A DNA stretch of 64,000 bases. It comes from Thiorhodococcus drewsii AZ1. Its GTDB lineage: Bacteria; Pseudomonadota; Gammaproteobacteria; Chromatiales; Chromatiaceae. The stretch is from NCBI RefSeq assembly GCF_000224065.1, contig NZ_AFWT01000008.1, positions 117,638-181,637 of the forward strand. The letters run 5' to 3'. Both the position numbers and the translations under genes were made by a program. The notes beneath the pieces were generated by a model, which made no database searches, was not told where the DNA came from, and was given only the letters and a program-made list of their open reading frames with translations. Shown in pieces: positions 51,977 through 61,337 of this stretch (its first letter is position 1; each line of letters begins with the position of its first letter).

Positions 51977-53493
51977 TGCGCCGGGCGGCTGGGGTGGACA
52001 TCATGCGTGCATTCGAGTGCGAGCCCGTCTTCCGATCCGGTTTGCGGCACCTGCTGCTCTGCGGTTTTCTGATCCTCGCCGGTGTGGGGGCAATGGATTC
52101 CGCCATGGCGGCCGAGAAGCTCTTCAACTTCGGCGACCTCAACGTCGACCTCTCCAAGGTCCAGGCCAAGCCGGGCGGCCAGTCAGCGGAGGCCCCGGTC
52201 AAGGAGTCCCCGAAGCAGCAGCTGCCGAGCACGCCCGAGAGTCCGGCGCCTGCGGTGCTTCCCAGGGACGGTCAGGAGTCGATCGACTCCACGGTCCGGA
52301 CCCAGGCGGTCAGGGTCGAGCCCGTCGAGATCGGCGCATCCAAGACCGGGCTCCAGCGGATCCTCTATCCGGTGCCCGAGGATCGGGCGGTCATCGAGGT
52401 CAAGATCGCCGCCGGATCCGAGAAGAAGGACTGGCTGGAGGAGGCCGCGCGGCGCTTCATGGCCGATCCGGCGCAGAGCAGCCTCGACGGCAAACCCATC
52501 CGTCTGGTCATCGACAAGATCGGCTCGACCGAGTCCGCGACCCTCCTCGCCGAGGGCCGGACCATGCAGGGCGGGCGCAACGAGTATCAGGTCTGGGCGC
52601 CCGCATCCAGCATATTCCGCAGCGTCGTGGAGGACGCCTTCACCGGCGGCAAGCTCTTCGAGACCGACGCGTCGATCGCCCGCAGCCCCATGGTCTTCGT
52701 CACCTGGGCACCGGTCCAAGAGGCGATCGACCGGCATATCCAGAAGTCGATGAGCTTCGACACCATCGCCGAGATCTTCTCCCGCGAGCTGGCCGGCGAG
52801 GCCATCGACCCCAACGGACGCAACTTCCAGTTCGGCTTCACCCGTCCGCAGGACTCCAACAGCGGTGCCGTCGCGCTCGTCGCCATGGCCTACGAGTTCT
52901 TCGCCAAGGATCGGGGGCGCTACAGGATCCGCCTGGAGGATCTGAAGAACCCGGACTTCCAGGCCTATCTGGCCTTTATCAAGTACATGTCCGACCAGAC
53001 CAAGGACAGCACGGGCAAGCTGGCCGAGCCGCTGATGCAGGCCGGATACGGCGGCCAGCCGCTCTCGTCCATCTACGTCTACGAGAACCTGGGGGTCAAG
53101 CTGGCCTTCATTCGCCGCGTCAACGATCCCAATGGCGCCAAGCCGATCATCCGCTATCCCAAGTACAACCTGGTCTCGGATCATCCCTATTACACCTTGC
53201 GGCACGGGAACTCGCGCGAGCAGGTCGAGGCCGCGCGCCGCTTCGAGGAGTATCTGCTGACCCGCGACATCCAGCTCCTGGCGCTGCAGAAGGAAGGATT
53301 CAGACCCGTGAGCACCCAAATCTCCAACCAAGAGATGAGCGAGGTGCTGGGCGAGTTCGTCGAGGAGAACGGTCTGGTGCCCGACCTCATCAAGGCGTCC
53401 CAGATTCTGATCCCGGCCCAGAGCGGCGAGGTCATCATGGCCCTGATCCGTGCCTATGAGCAGCTGGGCGATCCGATCGGGCCGAATCTCTGA
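51976..53493 (+). CDS. exported solute-binding-like protein, paralogue of the VWA protein's N-terminus
   Basis: This 505-residue protein has an atypically long N-terminus leading to a hydrophobic signal (LLLCGFLILAGVGAMDSAMA), a low-complexity Pro/Glu linker (about 55-105) and a solute-binding-like domain with three blocks shared with the upstream protein: AGSEKKDWLEE, SPMVFVTWAPVQEA and FQFGFTRPQDSNSGAVALVAMAY. It has no VWA part. The shared blocks show duplication of the same domain. Its ATG overlaps the upstream stop, so the two are translated together and probably form a complex. The frame starts at the coupled ATG; ATG 52006 is a possible alternative. Confidence 0.8.
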   Translation: MRRAAGVDIMRAFECEPVFRSGLRHLLLCGFLILAGVGAMDSAMAAEKLFNFGDLNVDLSKVQAKPGGQSAEAPVKESPKQQLPSTPESPAPAVLPRDGQESIDSTVRTQAVRVEPVEIGASKTGLQRILYPVPEDRAVIEVKIAAGSEKKDWLEEAARRFMADPAQSSLDGKPIRLVIDKIGSTESATLLAEGRTMQGGRNEYQVWAPASSIFRSVVEDAFTGGKLFETDASIARSPMVFVTWAPVQEAIDRHIQKSMSFDTIAEIFSRELAGEAIDPNGRNFQFGFTRPQDSNSGAVALVAMAYEFFAKDRGRYRIRLEDLKNPDFQAYLAFIKYMSDQTKDSTGKLAEPLMQAGYGGQPLSSIYVYENLGVKLAFIRRVNDPNGAKPIIRYPKYNLVSDHPYYTLRHGNSREQVEAARRFEEYLLTRDIQLLALQKEGFRPVSTQISNQEMSEVLGEFVEENGLVPDLIKASQILIPAQSGEVIMALIRAYEQLGDPIGPNL

Positions 53494-53498
53494 GGCCG

Positions 53499-53574
53499 GT
53501 AGGGCGCAATAGCGCAGCGTATTGCGCCATGCGACGTCTCATTCGGCGCAATACGCTGCGCTATTGCGCCCTAC
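53499..53574. repeat. 76-bp REP-like element with perfect 30-bp inverted arms
   Basis: Arms at 53499-53528 and 53545-53574 are exact reverse complements around a 16-base loop. The arms have the same sequence as the ends of the 172-bp cores at 14027-14594, so this is a small relative of that element. It sits between two genes of one operon. Confidence 0.9.
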
Positions 53575-53593
53575 GGTCGTGCAGGAGGATTGC

Positions 53594-54274
53594 ATGGGAT
53601 ACGAACGATTTTTCAAGACATCCATGGCTGCGGGCCTCATGGCCCTCGCAATGACCACGTCCGGCGTCCAGGCCGCCAGCTTCGGCGACTATCTCAAGCA
53701 GTTGGGCGCCTTCTCGTTCGGCGGGACCGAGTTCGACAGCAGCGACATGGACGGCAACCGCAAGGACTGGGCCGACCGCGAGCGCTGGGTTAAAGAGGCG
53801 CTCGACAAGGCCTATCAGGCCCTGGCGCGCTCGGACCAGGACGTGGATCTCTTCGACTTCCAGAACTACTACAACGTCCTCTCCATCCAGTGGACGCCCG
53901 AGTATCTGACGGATCCGGCGAACATCGGCAATCTCAACGCCTATGCGACCTTCACCGAATATCTGTCCCGGTATCTTGAGGTCAAGCAGAAGCTGATCAC
54001 CAAGATCGCGGAGCTGAACCGGCACTATGCCGTGCTGAAGCAGGTCGATCCGCGCCAGCTCACCGGTCCCTTCCAGCTCGACACGGGTGGCCGGGTCCAG
54101 TCTTACACCCAGCAGGCATCCGGTGCGGTCGATGCCACGGCCCACCAGGCCGCGCTGGCGACCTCGGCCGGTGCGGTCGAGAAATATACGGCCGAACTCA
54201 ATCGCGCCATCGACTACGGCATCAAGCTCGAGCGCTATTTCAAGCAGGCGGCCGGCATCGGGCCCGGGACCTGA
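53594..54274 (+). CDS. exported all-helical hypothetical protein
   Basis: This 226-residue protein has a signal peptide (MAAGLMALAMTTSGVQAAS) and then long amphipathic helices (WVKEALDKAYQALARSDQD, YLSRYLEVKQKLITKIAELN, AVEKYTAELNRAIDYGIKLE). No cysteines or motifs were found. It follows the two solute-binding-like genes; its ATG has GGAGG at 5 bases but is separated from them by the REP-like element, which may reduce or tune its expression. It probably forms a helical partner protein in the periplasm. The longer frame to 53522 is only a translation of the repeat. Confidence 0.7.
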   Translation: MGYERFFKTSMAAGLMALAMTTSGVQAASFGDYLKQLGAFSFGGTEFDSSDMDGNRKDWADRERWVKEALDKAYQALARSDQDVDLFDFQNYYNVLSIQWTPEYLTDPANIGNLNAYATFTEYLSRYLEVKQKLITKIAELNRHYAVLKQVDPRQLTGPFQLDTGGRVQSYTQQASGAVDATAHQAALATSAGAVEKYTAELNRAIDYGIKLERYFKQAAGIGPGT

Positions 54275-54285
54275 CTCCGATCGGG

Positions 54286-54447
54286 CTAGTTCTGCGGCGT
54301 CAGCTCGGTGATCCGGTAGACGTCGTCGCTACCCAGAACGGGCAGCGGGTTCAGCATGAGGTCCATCATCAGCCGAAAGGGCCAGGCGATTTGCGCGCGA
54401 CCCTTGGGATTTCGTCCGTTTGTCTGGAGTGCTATCGTGCGTGCCAA
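54286..54447 (-). CDS. possible 53-residue peptide
   Basis: A minus-strand frame from TTG 54447 to TAG 54286 reads smoothly (ARTIALQTNGRNPKGRAQIA then WPFRLMMDLMLNPLPVLGSD). It is more protein-like than the other frames of this gap but has no clear RBS, and an in-frame TGA lies only 12 codons upstream. It may be the C-terminal piece of a decayed gene or a small real protein. Confidence 0.25.
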   Translation of the reverse strand: MARTIALQTNGRNPKGRAQIAWPFRLMMDLMLNPLPVLGSDDVYRITELTPQN

Positions 54448-54608
54448 TAGGCTGACCCTATAGGGGGCGCCAAGCGCGCGACGTCAGATCGAACTCCGCA
54501 GCATGCCCCCTGGGGACGAGCGGGGTGCGTATTGTCGAATGTCGCGCGGATTTTCCACCAATGAGGCGGCGATAACAGCGGCGGACAGTCGCGACGCGCG
54601 GAGCATTC

Positions 54609-55793
54609 ATGCCTACGATCGGAACCCCTTTCACTCCCTCATCCACCAAGGTCCTGCTGTGCGGGGCCGGCGAGCTCGGCAAGGAGGTCGTCATCGAGTT
54701 CAAGCGGCTCGGTGTCGAGGTGGTCGCCTGCGACCGCTACCCCAACGCCCCGGCGATGCAGGTGGCCGACCGTGCTTACAGTTTTTCCATGCTCGATGGG
54801 GTGGCGCTCAGGCGCGTGATCGAGCTGGAGCGTCCCGACTACATCGTGCCCGAGATCGAGGCGATCGCTACCGATACCCTGCTCGAACTGGAGTCTGAGG
54901 GATTTACCGTCATTCCCACCGCACGGGCGGCCCGGCTCACCATGAACCGCGAGGGCATCCGCCGCCTGGTCGCCGAGGAGCTGGGTCTGCCGACCTCGCA
55001 TTACCGCTTCGCCGACACCCGCGAGGATTTCGGGCGGGCCGTCGCCGAGATCGGCATGCCCTGTGTGGTCAAGCCGATCATGAGCTCCTCGGGTAAGGGG
55101 CAGAGCCTGGTGCGTGGCTCGGACGACATCGACCGTGCCTGGGACTATGCCCAGGCCGGCGGGCGTGCCGGCGGCGGGCGGGTGATCGTCGAGGGGTTCG
55201 TCGATTTCGATTACGAGATCACGCTGCTCACCGTGCGCCATCGCGACGGCACGGCCTTCTGCGAGCCGATCGGTCACCGCCAGGAGGACGGCGACTATCG
55301 TGAGTCCTGGCAGCCCCAGCCCATGACGCCGATCGCGCTGGAGCGCGCTCGCGAGATCGCCACCAAGGTCACCGGGGCGCTGGGCGGACGCGGCATCTTT
55401 GGCGTGGAGCTGTTTGTGCGCGGCGACGAGGTCATCTTCAGCGAGGTCTCTCCGCGTCCGCACGACACCGGCATGGTGACCCTGATTTCGCAGGATCTCT
55501 CCGAGTTCGCGCTGCATGCCCGTGCCATTCTCGGACTGCCGATCCCCGAGATTCGTCAACGCGGTCCGGCGGCCTCCGCCGTCATTCTGGTCGAGGGCGA
55601 ATCGACCCAGGCGTGCTTCGGCAACCTCGCCGAGGCGCTCGCCGAGCCCGGAACCGATCTGCGACTGTTCGGCAAACCCGAGGTGCAGGGGCGTCGACGC
55701 ATGGGCGTGGCGCTCGCGCACGGGACCGACGTCGAAGACGCCAAGGCGCGTGCCCTGCGCGTGGCATCAAAGGTGCGTGTCACCTTGGATTGA
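54609..55793 (+). CDS. purT: formate-dependent phosphoribosylglycinamide formyltransferase 2
   Basis: PurT makes formyl-GAR from GAR, formate and ATP in purine synthesis, the folate-independent version of the PurN step. The 394-residue ATP-grasp protein has the N-terminal [21 protein letters not shown] fold, [18 protein letters not shown] (here cited in part), [14 protein letters not shown] (ATP-binding loop), [25 protein letters not shown] and [14 protein letters not shown] with the metal-binding residues. Length and order match the E. coli enzyme (392 residues). It starts a possible unit with the ferredoxin gene 52 bases downstream. Confidence 0.95.
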   Translation: MPTIGTPFTPSSTKVLLCGAGELGKEVVIEFKRLGVEVVACDRYPNAPAMQVADRAYSFSMLDGVALRRVIELERPDYIVPEIEAIATDTLLELESEGFTVIPTARAARLTMNREGIRRLVAEELGLPTSHYRFADTREDFGRAVAEIGMPCVVKPIMSSSGKGQSLVRGSDDIDRAWDYAQAGGRAGGGRVIVEGFVDFDYEITLLTVRHRDGTAFCEPIGHRQEDGDYRESWQPQPMTPIALERAREIATKVTGALGGRGIFGVELFVRGDEVIFSEVSPRPHDTGMVTLISQDLSEFALHARAILGLPIPEIRQRGPAASAVILVEGESTQACFGNLAEALAEPGTDLRLFGKPEVQGRRRMGVALAHGTDVEDAKARALRVASKVRVTLD

Positions 55794-55845
55794 GCGATAC
55801 AGCGGCGTATCGTGCGGCGGGTCCACGCGTTCGGGAGAGAAAGAC

Positions 55846-57015
55846 ATGGGCCACCTGGCAGGCAGTAAATCGACACTGACGCCGCTGATCGATCGGCTGA
55901 ATCGTTATCCCATCGGTCTCGTCGACAGCGAGCGTTTGCGCCAGATCCTCGCGCTCCTCTTCGACGAGACCGAAGCCTTCGTCGGCTCGCGCTTCCCCTT
56001 GCACGAGGCGACGCTGGAGGAACTCTCCGCGCTGAGCGGTCTGTCGCCCGAGCGTCTTTTGCCCGTGCTCGAAGGCATGGCCGACAAGGGCTTGGTGATG
56101 GACATGCCCTACGCGGGCACCACCTACTATCTTCTGGTGCCCGGGCTCATCGGTTTCATGGAGTTTACCTTCATGCGTCGCCGGGCCGATCTGCCGCTTC
56201 CCGAGCTGGCGCGGCTCATGTCCCAGTATCTGGAGGAGAACGGCAAGGCGGGTCAGCCGGGTGAGTTCTTCGGCAGTCCCACCCAGCTCACCCGAGCGCT
56301 GGTCCATGACGAGCATATCCCGGTCAGCTCCCAGATCACCTCCTACGAGGATGCGCGACGCATCATCGAGGAGGCCGACTTTTGCGCCGTCACCCTCTGC
56401 TATTGCCGCCACAAAAAGGAGCATCTGGGCGAGACCTGCCGCAAGGGCGCGCCGGTCGAGGATATCTGCATGGTCCTCGGCGAGGGCGCGCGCTTTCTGG
56501 TGCGGCGCGGCTTTGCTCAGGAGCGCGACACCGCCAGCATGCTGGAGACCCTAGAGTATGCGCGCTCGCTCGGGCTCACCCATGTCACCGACAATGTACG
56601 CGAGCGGCCGTCCTTTCTCTGCAATTGCTGTCGTTGCTGCTGCGAGTTGATGGCGGGTGTTCAGCTCGGCTTCGAGGATGGGATCGCTAAGACCCCCTTC
56701 CTCGCCGAAATCGATTCCGAGCACTGCAACTACTGCGGTGCCTGTCTGAGTGCCTGCAACGTCAAATGTATCGGCCTTGCGCCTGGTGCCCGTGCGCTCC
56801 CCAAAAAGGCGCGCTTCGCCGAGATCGATGCCTCCGTATGTCTCGGCTGCGGTGCCTGCATTCCGGTGTGCGAGCAGAACGCCATCCATCTGGTCGAACG
56901 TGCCCGACGTCCCAAGCCACCCAGGAACCGTGGCAGGATGTTCGCGCGGATCCTATGGGAGAAGGGTCGGCTCTGGCCCTTCGTGCTGGATCGGGCGAAA
57001 CGGCTGCTGTCTTGA
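55846..57015 (+). CDS. winged-helix and cysteine-rich dicluster ferredoxin
   Basis: This 389-residue protein combines an N-terminal winged-helix-like region (LEELSALSGLSPERLLPVLE), a unique middle with many cysteines (CAVTLCYCRHKKEHLGETC and, near residue 265, FLCNCCRCCCELMAG) and two C-terminal 4Fe-4S motifs (CNYCGACLSACNVKC at about 294-308, CLGCGACIPVCEQNA at about 332-346). It ends with a basic tail. Known relatives are uncharacterised 4Fe-4S proteins in anaerobes and phototrophs. The middle cysteines could hold further clusters or a disulfide-reducing site. The ATG at 55846 has GGGAGAG upstream; the longer frame overlaps purT and is a shadow. Confidence 0.8.
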   Translation: MGHLAGSKSTLTPLIDRLNRYPIGLVDSERLRQILALLFDETEAFVGSRFPLHEATLEELSALSGLSPERLLPVLEGMADKGLVMDMPYAGTTYYLLVPGLIGFMEFTFMRRRADLPLPELARLMSQYLEENGKAGQPGEFFGSPTQLTRALVHDEHIPVSSQITSYEDARRIIEEADFCAVTLCYCRHKKEHLGETCRKGAPVEDICMVLGEGARFLVRRGFAQERDTASMLETLEYARSLGLTHVTDNVRERPSFLCNCCRCCCELMAGVQLGFEDGIAKTPFLAEIDSEHCNYCGACLSACNVKCIGLAPGARALPKKARFAEIDASVCLGCGACIPVCEQNAIHLVERARRPKPPRNRGRMFARILWEKGRLWPFVLDRAKRLLS

Positions 57016-57166
57016 ATCGAACGCCCTCGGGCGATGAAATTCCGTCGAAGAGAAGGCATCTATGTGACTGGCAGGGATTGCAGCAAGATCTGAAGTCGTT
57101 GCGATCCAGCCCGATGCACGTCTTCAGGCTCTTTAGACGTTTCAGATCAGAGCAGAGGTTACGACG

Positions 57167-58288
57167 ATGCGAATCGGTGTCCCGAAAGAAATCAAGAACC
57201 ATGAATATCGCGTTGGTTTGACTCCGGCCTCGGTCAAGGAGCTGACCGGTCGCGGTCACCAGGTCTCGATCGAAACCCAGGCCGGCGCTGGCATTGGCTT
57301 CGAGGACGATGACTACCGGGCCGAGGGCGCGGACATTCTGCCGACGGCGTCGGAGGTGTTCGACCAGGCCGAACTCATCGTCAAGGTCAAGGAGCCTCAG
57401 GCCGAGGAGCGTCGTCTGCTCAAGCCCGAGCAGGCCATCTTCACCTATCTGCATCTGGCGCCGGACGTCGTTCAGACGCGGGAGCTCATGGACAGCGGGG
57501 CGCTCTGTATCGCCTACGAAACGGTCACCGATCTGGCCGGACATCTGCCGCTCCTGACCCCTATGTCCGAGGTTGCCGGCCGCATGGCGATCCAGGCCGG
57601 GGCGCATTGTCTGGAAAAGGCGCAAGGCGGTTGCGGGGTCCTGCTCGGCGGCGTGCCTGGCGTGTCGGCGGCCAAGGTAACCGTCATCGGCGCCGGTGTG
57701 GCCGGCCGCAATGCGGTGGCGATGGCGGTTGGCATGGGGGGCGAGGTCTCCGTGCTCGATCGCAACATCGCCGCATTGCGCGTGCTCGACGAGCGCTTCG
57801 GCAATCGCATCTGTACCCTGCGATCGACCGCGCACCATCTGGAGAAGGCGGTGCTGGAGGCCGATCTGGTGGTGGGGGCCGTGCTGATTCCGGGGGCGAC
57901 CGCGCCCAAGCTGGTCACGCGCGAGCAGGTCTCGCGCATGCGCAAAGGCTCGGTTCTGGTGGACATCTCGATCGATCAGGGCGGCTGCTTCGAGACCTCG
58001 CGTCCGACCACACACCAGGATCCGACCTTCGAGGTCGATGGCGTCGTGCACTACTGCGTAGCCAACATGCCGGGGGCGGTCGCCCGTACCTCGACCCTGG
58101 CGTTGAACAACGCGACCTTGTCGTTCGTGATCGCCCTGGCGGACAAGGGCATTCGTCAGGCCCTGCTCGATGATCCGCATCTGCTCAATGGCCTCAACGT
58201 CGCGCGCGGTCGCGTCTGCCGACCCGAGGTTGCCGAGGCTCAGGGGCTCGTCCATGTGGATGCGTGCGAGGCGCTGGCCGATCTCTAG
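57167..58288 (+). CDS. ald: alanine dehydrogenase
   Basis: Ald interconverts L-alanine and pyruvate plus ammonia with NAD. The 373-residue protein has the family start [20 protein letters not shown] with the pyruvate-binding Arg near residue 15, KVKEP with the catalytic Lys near 75, LHLAPD with the His near 96, the NAD-binding [12 protein letters not shown] near 175, and VDISIDQGG with the Asp near 270. The length fits the family. The gene lies 150 bases after the ferredoxin gene, with its own likely promoter, and is tail to tail with cysN. Confidence 0.95.
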   Translation: MRIGVPKEIKNHEYRVGLTPASVKELTGRGHQVSIETQAGAGIGFEDDDYRAEGADILPTASEVFDQAELIVKVKEPQAEERRLLKPEQAIFTYLHLAPDVVQTRELMDSGALCIAYETVTDLAGHLPLLTPMSEVAGRMAIQAGAHCLEKAQGGCGVLLGGVPGVSAAKVTVIGAGVAGRNAVAMAVGMGGEVSVLDRNIAALRVLDERFGNRICTLRSTAHHLEKAVLEADLVVGAVLIPGATAPKLVTREQVSRMRKGSVLVDISIDQGGCFETSRPTTHQDPTFEVDGVVHYCVANMPGAVARTSTLALNNATLSFVIALADKGIRQALLDDPHLLNGLNVARGRVCRPEVAEAQGLVHVDACEALADL

Positions 58289-58332
58289 ATCGGGGGCGTT
58301 CCTCACCCCAGATCACCTCACCTCAGATCACC

Positions 58333-59628
58333 TCAAACGCTTTCCACTGTTGCGATCATTCCGGCGCCAACCGTGTCGTTGGTGCTCTCGTCGATGAGGA
58401 TAAATGCGCCGGTCGCGCGGTTGTCGGCATAGGCGTCTGGGAAGATCGGTTGGGCGAGCTTGAGGCTCAGATGGGCGATGTCGTTCATCTGGAGTTGCTC
58501 GGCCGGTTCGCGCTCCAGTCTGTTGACGTCGAGCCGGTGGTGGATCCGCCCTACCTTGGCCTTGACCTTGCGCGTGGTGTGGCGAAGCAGATAGGTGCGT
58601 GCTGTTGACAGGGGCGTCTCGGACAACCAGCAGACGCAGGCATCGATCGTCTTGACCGCCTCGGGGGCCTCGTCCGGCTTGACCAGCAGATCGCCGCGCG
58701 AGATGTCGATTTCATCCTCCAGCAACAGGGCCACCGACTGCTCATGGATCGCGCTCGGAATGCCGAGCCCGCCGATCTGGATCTCCTTTACTCGGCTGAT
58801 GCGCCCGGACGGCAACGCCTGAACCGCATCGCCGACGGCGATCTCGCCGGACTCCAGGCGTCCCATGAAACCGCGATAGTCGTGCAGCCCCGGATTGGCC
58901 GAGTCGCGCGGGCGGCAGACGTATTGCACCGGAAAGCGGAAATTCTCCGCGACCTCGGTGTGCGCCGCTGGCGCGGTCTCCAACATCTCCAGCAGGGTCG
59001 GACCCCGATACCAGTCGAGCCGCGCGCCGCGCGCCACGATGTTGTCGCCGTGCAGCGCCGAGATGGGGATGAAACGGACCTCGCCGATGCCGAGCCGGGC
59101 GGCGAAGTAGAGATAGTCGTCGCGAATACGCTCGAACACCCCCTGGTCGTGGTCGACCAGATCCATCTTGTTCACGGCGACGACCAGATGCGGGATGCCG
59201 ACCAGATGGGCCAGATAGGAATGCCGACGCGTCTGAGTCAGCATGCCTTTGCGCGCATCGACCAGGATGATGGCCAGATTCGCGGTCGAGGCGGCGGTGA
59301 CCATGTTGCGGGTGTACTGCTCGTGCCCCGGCGCGTCGGCGATGATGTATTTACGCGTCCCGGTCGAGAAATAGCGGTAGGCGACATCGATGGTGATGCC
59401 CTGTTCGCGCTCGGCCTGCAGACCGTCGGTGAGTAGGGACAGATCCATCTCGCTCAGGCCCCGTCGCTGCGAACTGGTCTCGATCGCGCTCAGGGTGTCG
59501 GCGAGGATCGCCTTGGTGTCGTAAAGCAGGCGCCCGATCAGGGTGCTCTTGCCGTCGTCGACGCTGCCGCAGGTGAGAAAGCGCAGCAGGCCATGGTCTA
59601 TCTGAGGGAATGCGTGTGGGGAAGACAT
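58333..59628 (-). CDS. cysN: sulfate adenylyltransferase subunit 1 (GTPase)
   Basis: CysN is the GTPase subunit that drives sulfate activation by CysD. The 431-residue protein has the G1 motif GSVDDGKSTLIGRLLYD, switch II DAPGHEQYTRNM (G3), NKMDLVDHD (G4) and the EF-Tu-like domains 2 and 3. It has no C-terminal APS kinase (CysC) fusion. It is the last gene of the cys operon on the minus strand, 52 bases after cysD. Its product with CysD is APS, the substrate of the CysH encoded in the same operon. Confidence 0.95.
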   Translation of the reverse strand: MSSPHAFPQIDHGLLRFLTCGSVDDGKSTLIGRLLYDTKAILADTLSAIETSSQRRGLSEMDLSLLTDGLQAEREQGITIDVAYRYFSTGTRKYIIADAPGHEQYTRNMVTAASTANLAIILVDARKGMLTQTRRHSYLAHLVGIPHLVVAVNKMDLVDHDQGVFERIRDDYLYFAARLGIGEVRFIPISALHGDNIVARGARLDWYRGPTLLEMLETAPAAHTEVAENFRFPVQYVCRPRDSANPGLHDYRGFMGRLESGEIAVGDAVQALPSGRISRVKEIQIGGLGIPSAIHEQSVALLLEDEIDISRGDLLVKPDEAPEAVKTIDACVCWLSETPLSTARTYLLRHTTRKVKAKVGRIHHRLDVNRLEREPAEQLQMNDIAHLSLKLAQPIFPDAYADNRATGAFILIDESTNDTVGAGMIATVESV

Positions 59629-59680
59629 GGGCGTGACTCGATATGGCTGGGGTGCTGGGAGCTGAAGACGGATGTGCGGC

Positions 59681-60595
59681 TCAGAAATATCCGGCTCGCT
59701 TGCGTTCCTCCATCGAGGACTCGCTGGTCTGATCGTCCATGCGCGTGGCGCCGCGTTCGCTGAGGGTGGTCACGGCGGTTTCGGCCAGGATAGCGTCGAT
59801 GCTGTCGGCCTCGGACTCCACCGGCGCGGTGCAGGTAATGTCGCCGACGGTGCGAAAACGCACCCGGATCTCTTCCACTTGATCGTCCGCCAAGGCGGGC
59901 GTGAGCGGGGTCACCGGACGCAGCAGACCCTTGGTCCGCACCACGGGGCGAGGGTGTGCGAAATAGATGGGCGGTAGCGCCAGTCCCTCGCGCTGGATGT
60001 ATTGCCAGACGTCCAACTCGGTCCAGTCGCTGATCGGAAAGGCGCGAATGTTCTCGCCTTGGTGCACACGGGCGTTGTAGAGGCTCCAGAGTTCGGGGCG
60101 CTGGTTCTTGGGGTCCCATCCACCAAAGGCATCGCGGAAGCTCATGATGCGTTCCTTGGCGCGGGACTTTTCCTCGTCGCGCCGGGCGCCGCCGATGCAG
60201 GCGTCGAAGCCGAATTCCTCGATCGCTTCCAGCAGGGTCACCGATTGGTGCTTGTTGCGCGATTCGCTTGGATGTTTGAGCACTACCGAGCCGCGCGCCA
60301 TCGAGTCCTCGACCGAGCGTACAACCAGTCGGGCGTCCAGTTCGGCCGCGCGCCGGTCGCGGAAGTCGATGACCTCCGGATAGTTGTGCCCGGTGTCGAT
60401 GTGCAGTAGCGGAAAGGGCAGCGGTCCGGGCCGGAATGCCTTCTCGGCCAGACGCAGCAGGCAGACAGAGTCCTTACCACCGGAGAAGAGCAGGGCGGGG
60501 TTGGCGCATTGTCCGACCACCTCGCGCAGGATGTGGATGGCATCGGCCTCCAGCCAGTCGAGGTGGGTGAGGGTACGGGTGTTGAGGCGGTTCAT
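59681..60595 (-). CDS. cysD: sulfate adenylyltransferase subunit 2
   Basis: CysD carries the ATP sulfurylase active site that forms APS from sulfate and ATP. The 304-residue protein has the PP-loop LLFSGGKDSVCLLRL (about residue 36), HIDTGHNYPEVIDFRDR, GGARRDEEKSRAKER and FPISDWTELDVWQYI, all diagnostic for CysD. It is tightly placed between cysH (16 bases) and cysN. This is the assimilatory route; the dissimilatory Apr enzyme in this window handles the same intermediate in the opposite direction. Confidence 0.96.
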   Translation of the reverse strand: MNRLNTRTLTHLDWLEADAIHILREVVGQCANPALLFSGGKDSVCLLRLAEKAFRPGPLPFPLLHIDTGHNYPEVIDFRDRRAAELDARLVVRSVEDSMARGSVVLKHPSESRNKHQSVTLLEAIEEFGFDACIGGARRDEEKSRAKERIMSFRDAFGGWDPKNQRPELWSLYNARVHQGENIRAFPISDWTELDVWQYIQREGLALPPIYFAHPRPVVRTKGLLRPVTPLTPALADDQVEEIRVRFRTVGDITCTAPVESEADSIDAILAETAVTTLSERGATRMDDQTSESSMEERKRAGYF

Positions 60596-60611
60596 CGTGA
60601 AATGCGTGCTC

Positions 60612-61337
60612 CTAGGCGGTAACGGCTGTCTTGCGGTGTAGTCCGCATTCCTTGGTTTCGGGGCTCTCCCACCACCAGCGTCCGGCCCGGATGTCCTCGC
60701 CGACCGTGATGGCGCGGGTGCAGGGGGCGCAGCCGAGGCTTGGATAGCCCTGGTCGTGGAGCTGGTTGTAGGGCACCTGGTAGTGCTTGATGAACGACCA
60801 GACCTCGCGTTCGCTCCAGTCGGCGAGGGGGTTGAGCTTCTCCAGTCCGTGCTCGGCGTCCCATTCGCGCGGCGAAAGCTGGGCGCGGGTGACGGACTGG
60901 GCCGCGCGCAGTCCAGTGATCCAGGCTGCCTGGCCCGTCAGTGCCTCCTTGAGCGGACCGATCTTGCGCACCCGACAGCAGGCGCGACGCGCCTCGACCG
61001 AGTCGTAGAAGCCGTCGATACCGAAGCGGCGGACATAGTCCTCGACCGCCTCGGGGCGAGGCGCATAGCGTTCGATTCGGGTGCCGTAGTGCTGCTCGAT
61101 CCGACCGAGGAGCGCCAGGGTTTCGGCTGGAAGCCGGCCGGTGTCGAGGGTGAAGATGCGGATCGGAAAGCGTCCGCGCAGGATGACCTCGGTCAGTACC
61201 ATGTCCTCGGCGCCCAGGCTGGTGGCGAAGACAATGGGACTCAGCTCGCGGCAGGCGTTGGACAACCGATCGGTGAGCGCCTGTTTGCGCGCTCGCACTA
61301 CCTCGGCCGAGACGGGATGCCGGAGACGCTCATACAT
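60612..61337 (-). CDS. cysH: assimilatory APS reductase (Fe-S type CysH)
   Basis: This 241-residue protein reduces APS to sulfite with thioredoxin or glutathione. The cysteine pairs ACCRVRKIGPL and LGCAPCTR bind the [4Fe-4S] cluster that marks APS-specific CysH, unlike E. coli PAPS reductase. The PP-loop-like ATSLGAEDMVLTE and the C-terminal KECGLH catalytic Cys (TKECGLHRKT) are present. The ATG at 61337 overlaps the end of cysI (stop at 61330-61332). The longer frame to 61589 is inside cysI and is a shadow. Confidence 0.93.
   Translation of the reverse strand: MYERLRHPVSAEVVRARKQALTDRLSNACRELSPIVFATSLGAEDMVLTEVILRGRFPIRIFTLDTGRLPAETLALLGRIEQHYGTRIERYAPRPEAVEDYVRRFGIDGFYDSVEARRACCRVRKIGPLKEALTGQAAWITGLRAAQSVTRAQLSPREWDAEHGLEKLNPLADWSEREVWSFIKHYQVPYNQLHDQGYPSLGCAPCTRAITVGEDIRAGRWWWESPETKECGLHRKTAVTA

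Noticed and set aside
52183..53331. 382-codon minus-strand frame in the second solute-binding-like gene
   Set aside because: Antisense shadow; the plus-strand gene has a signal peptide and shared motifs with its neighbour.
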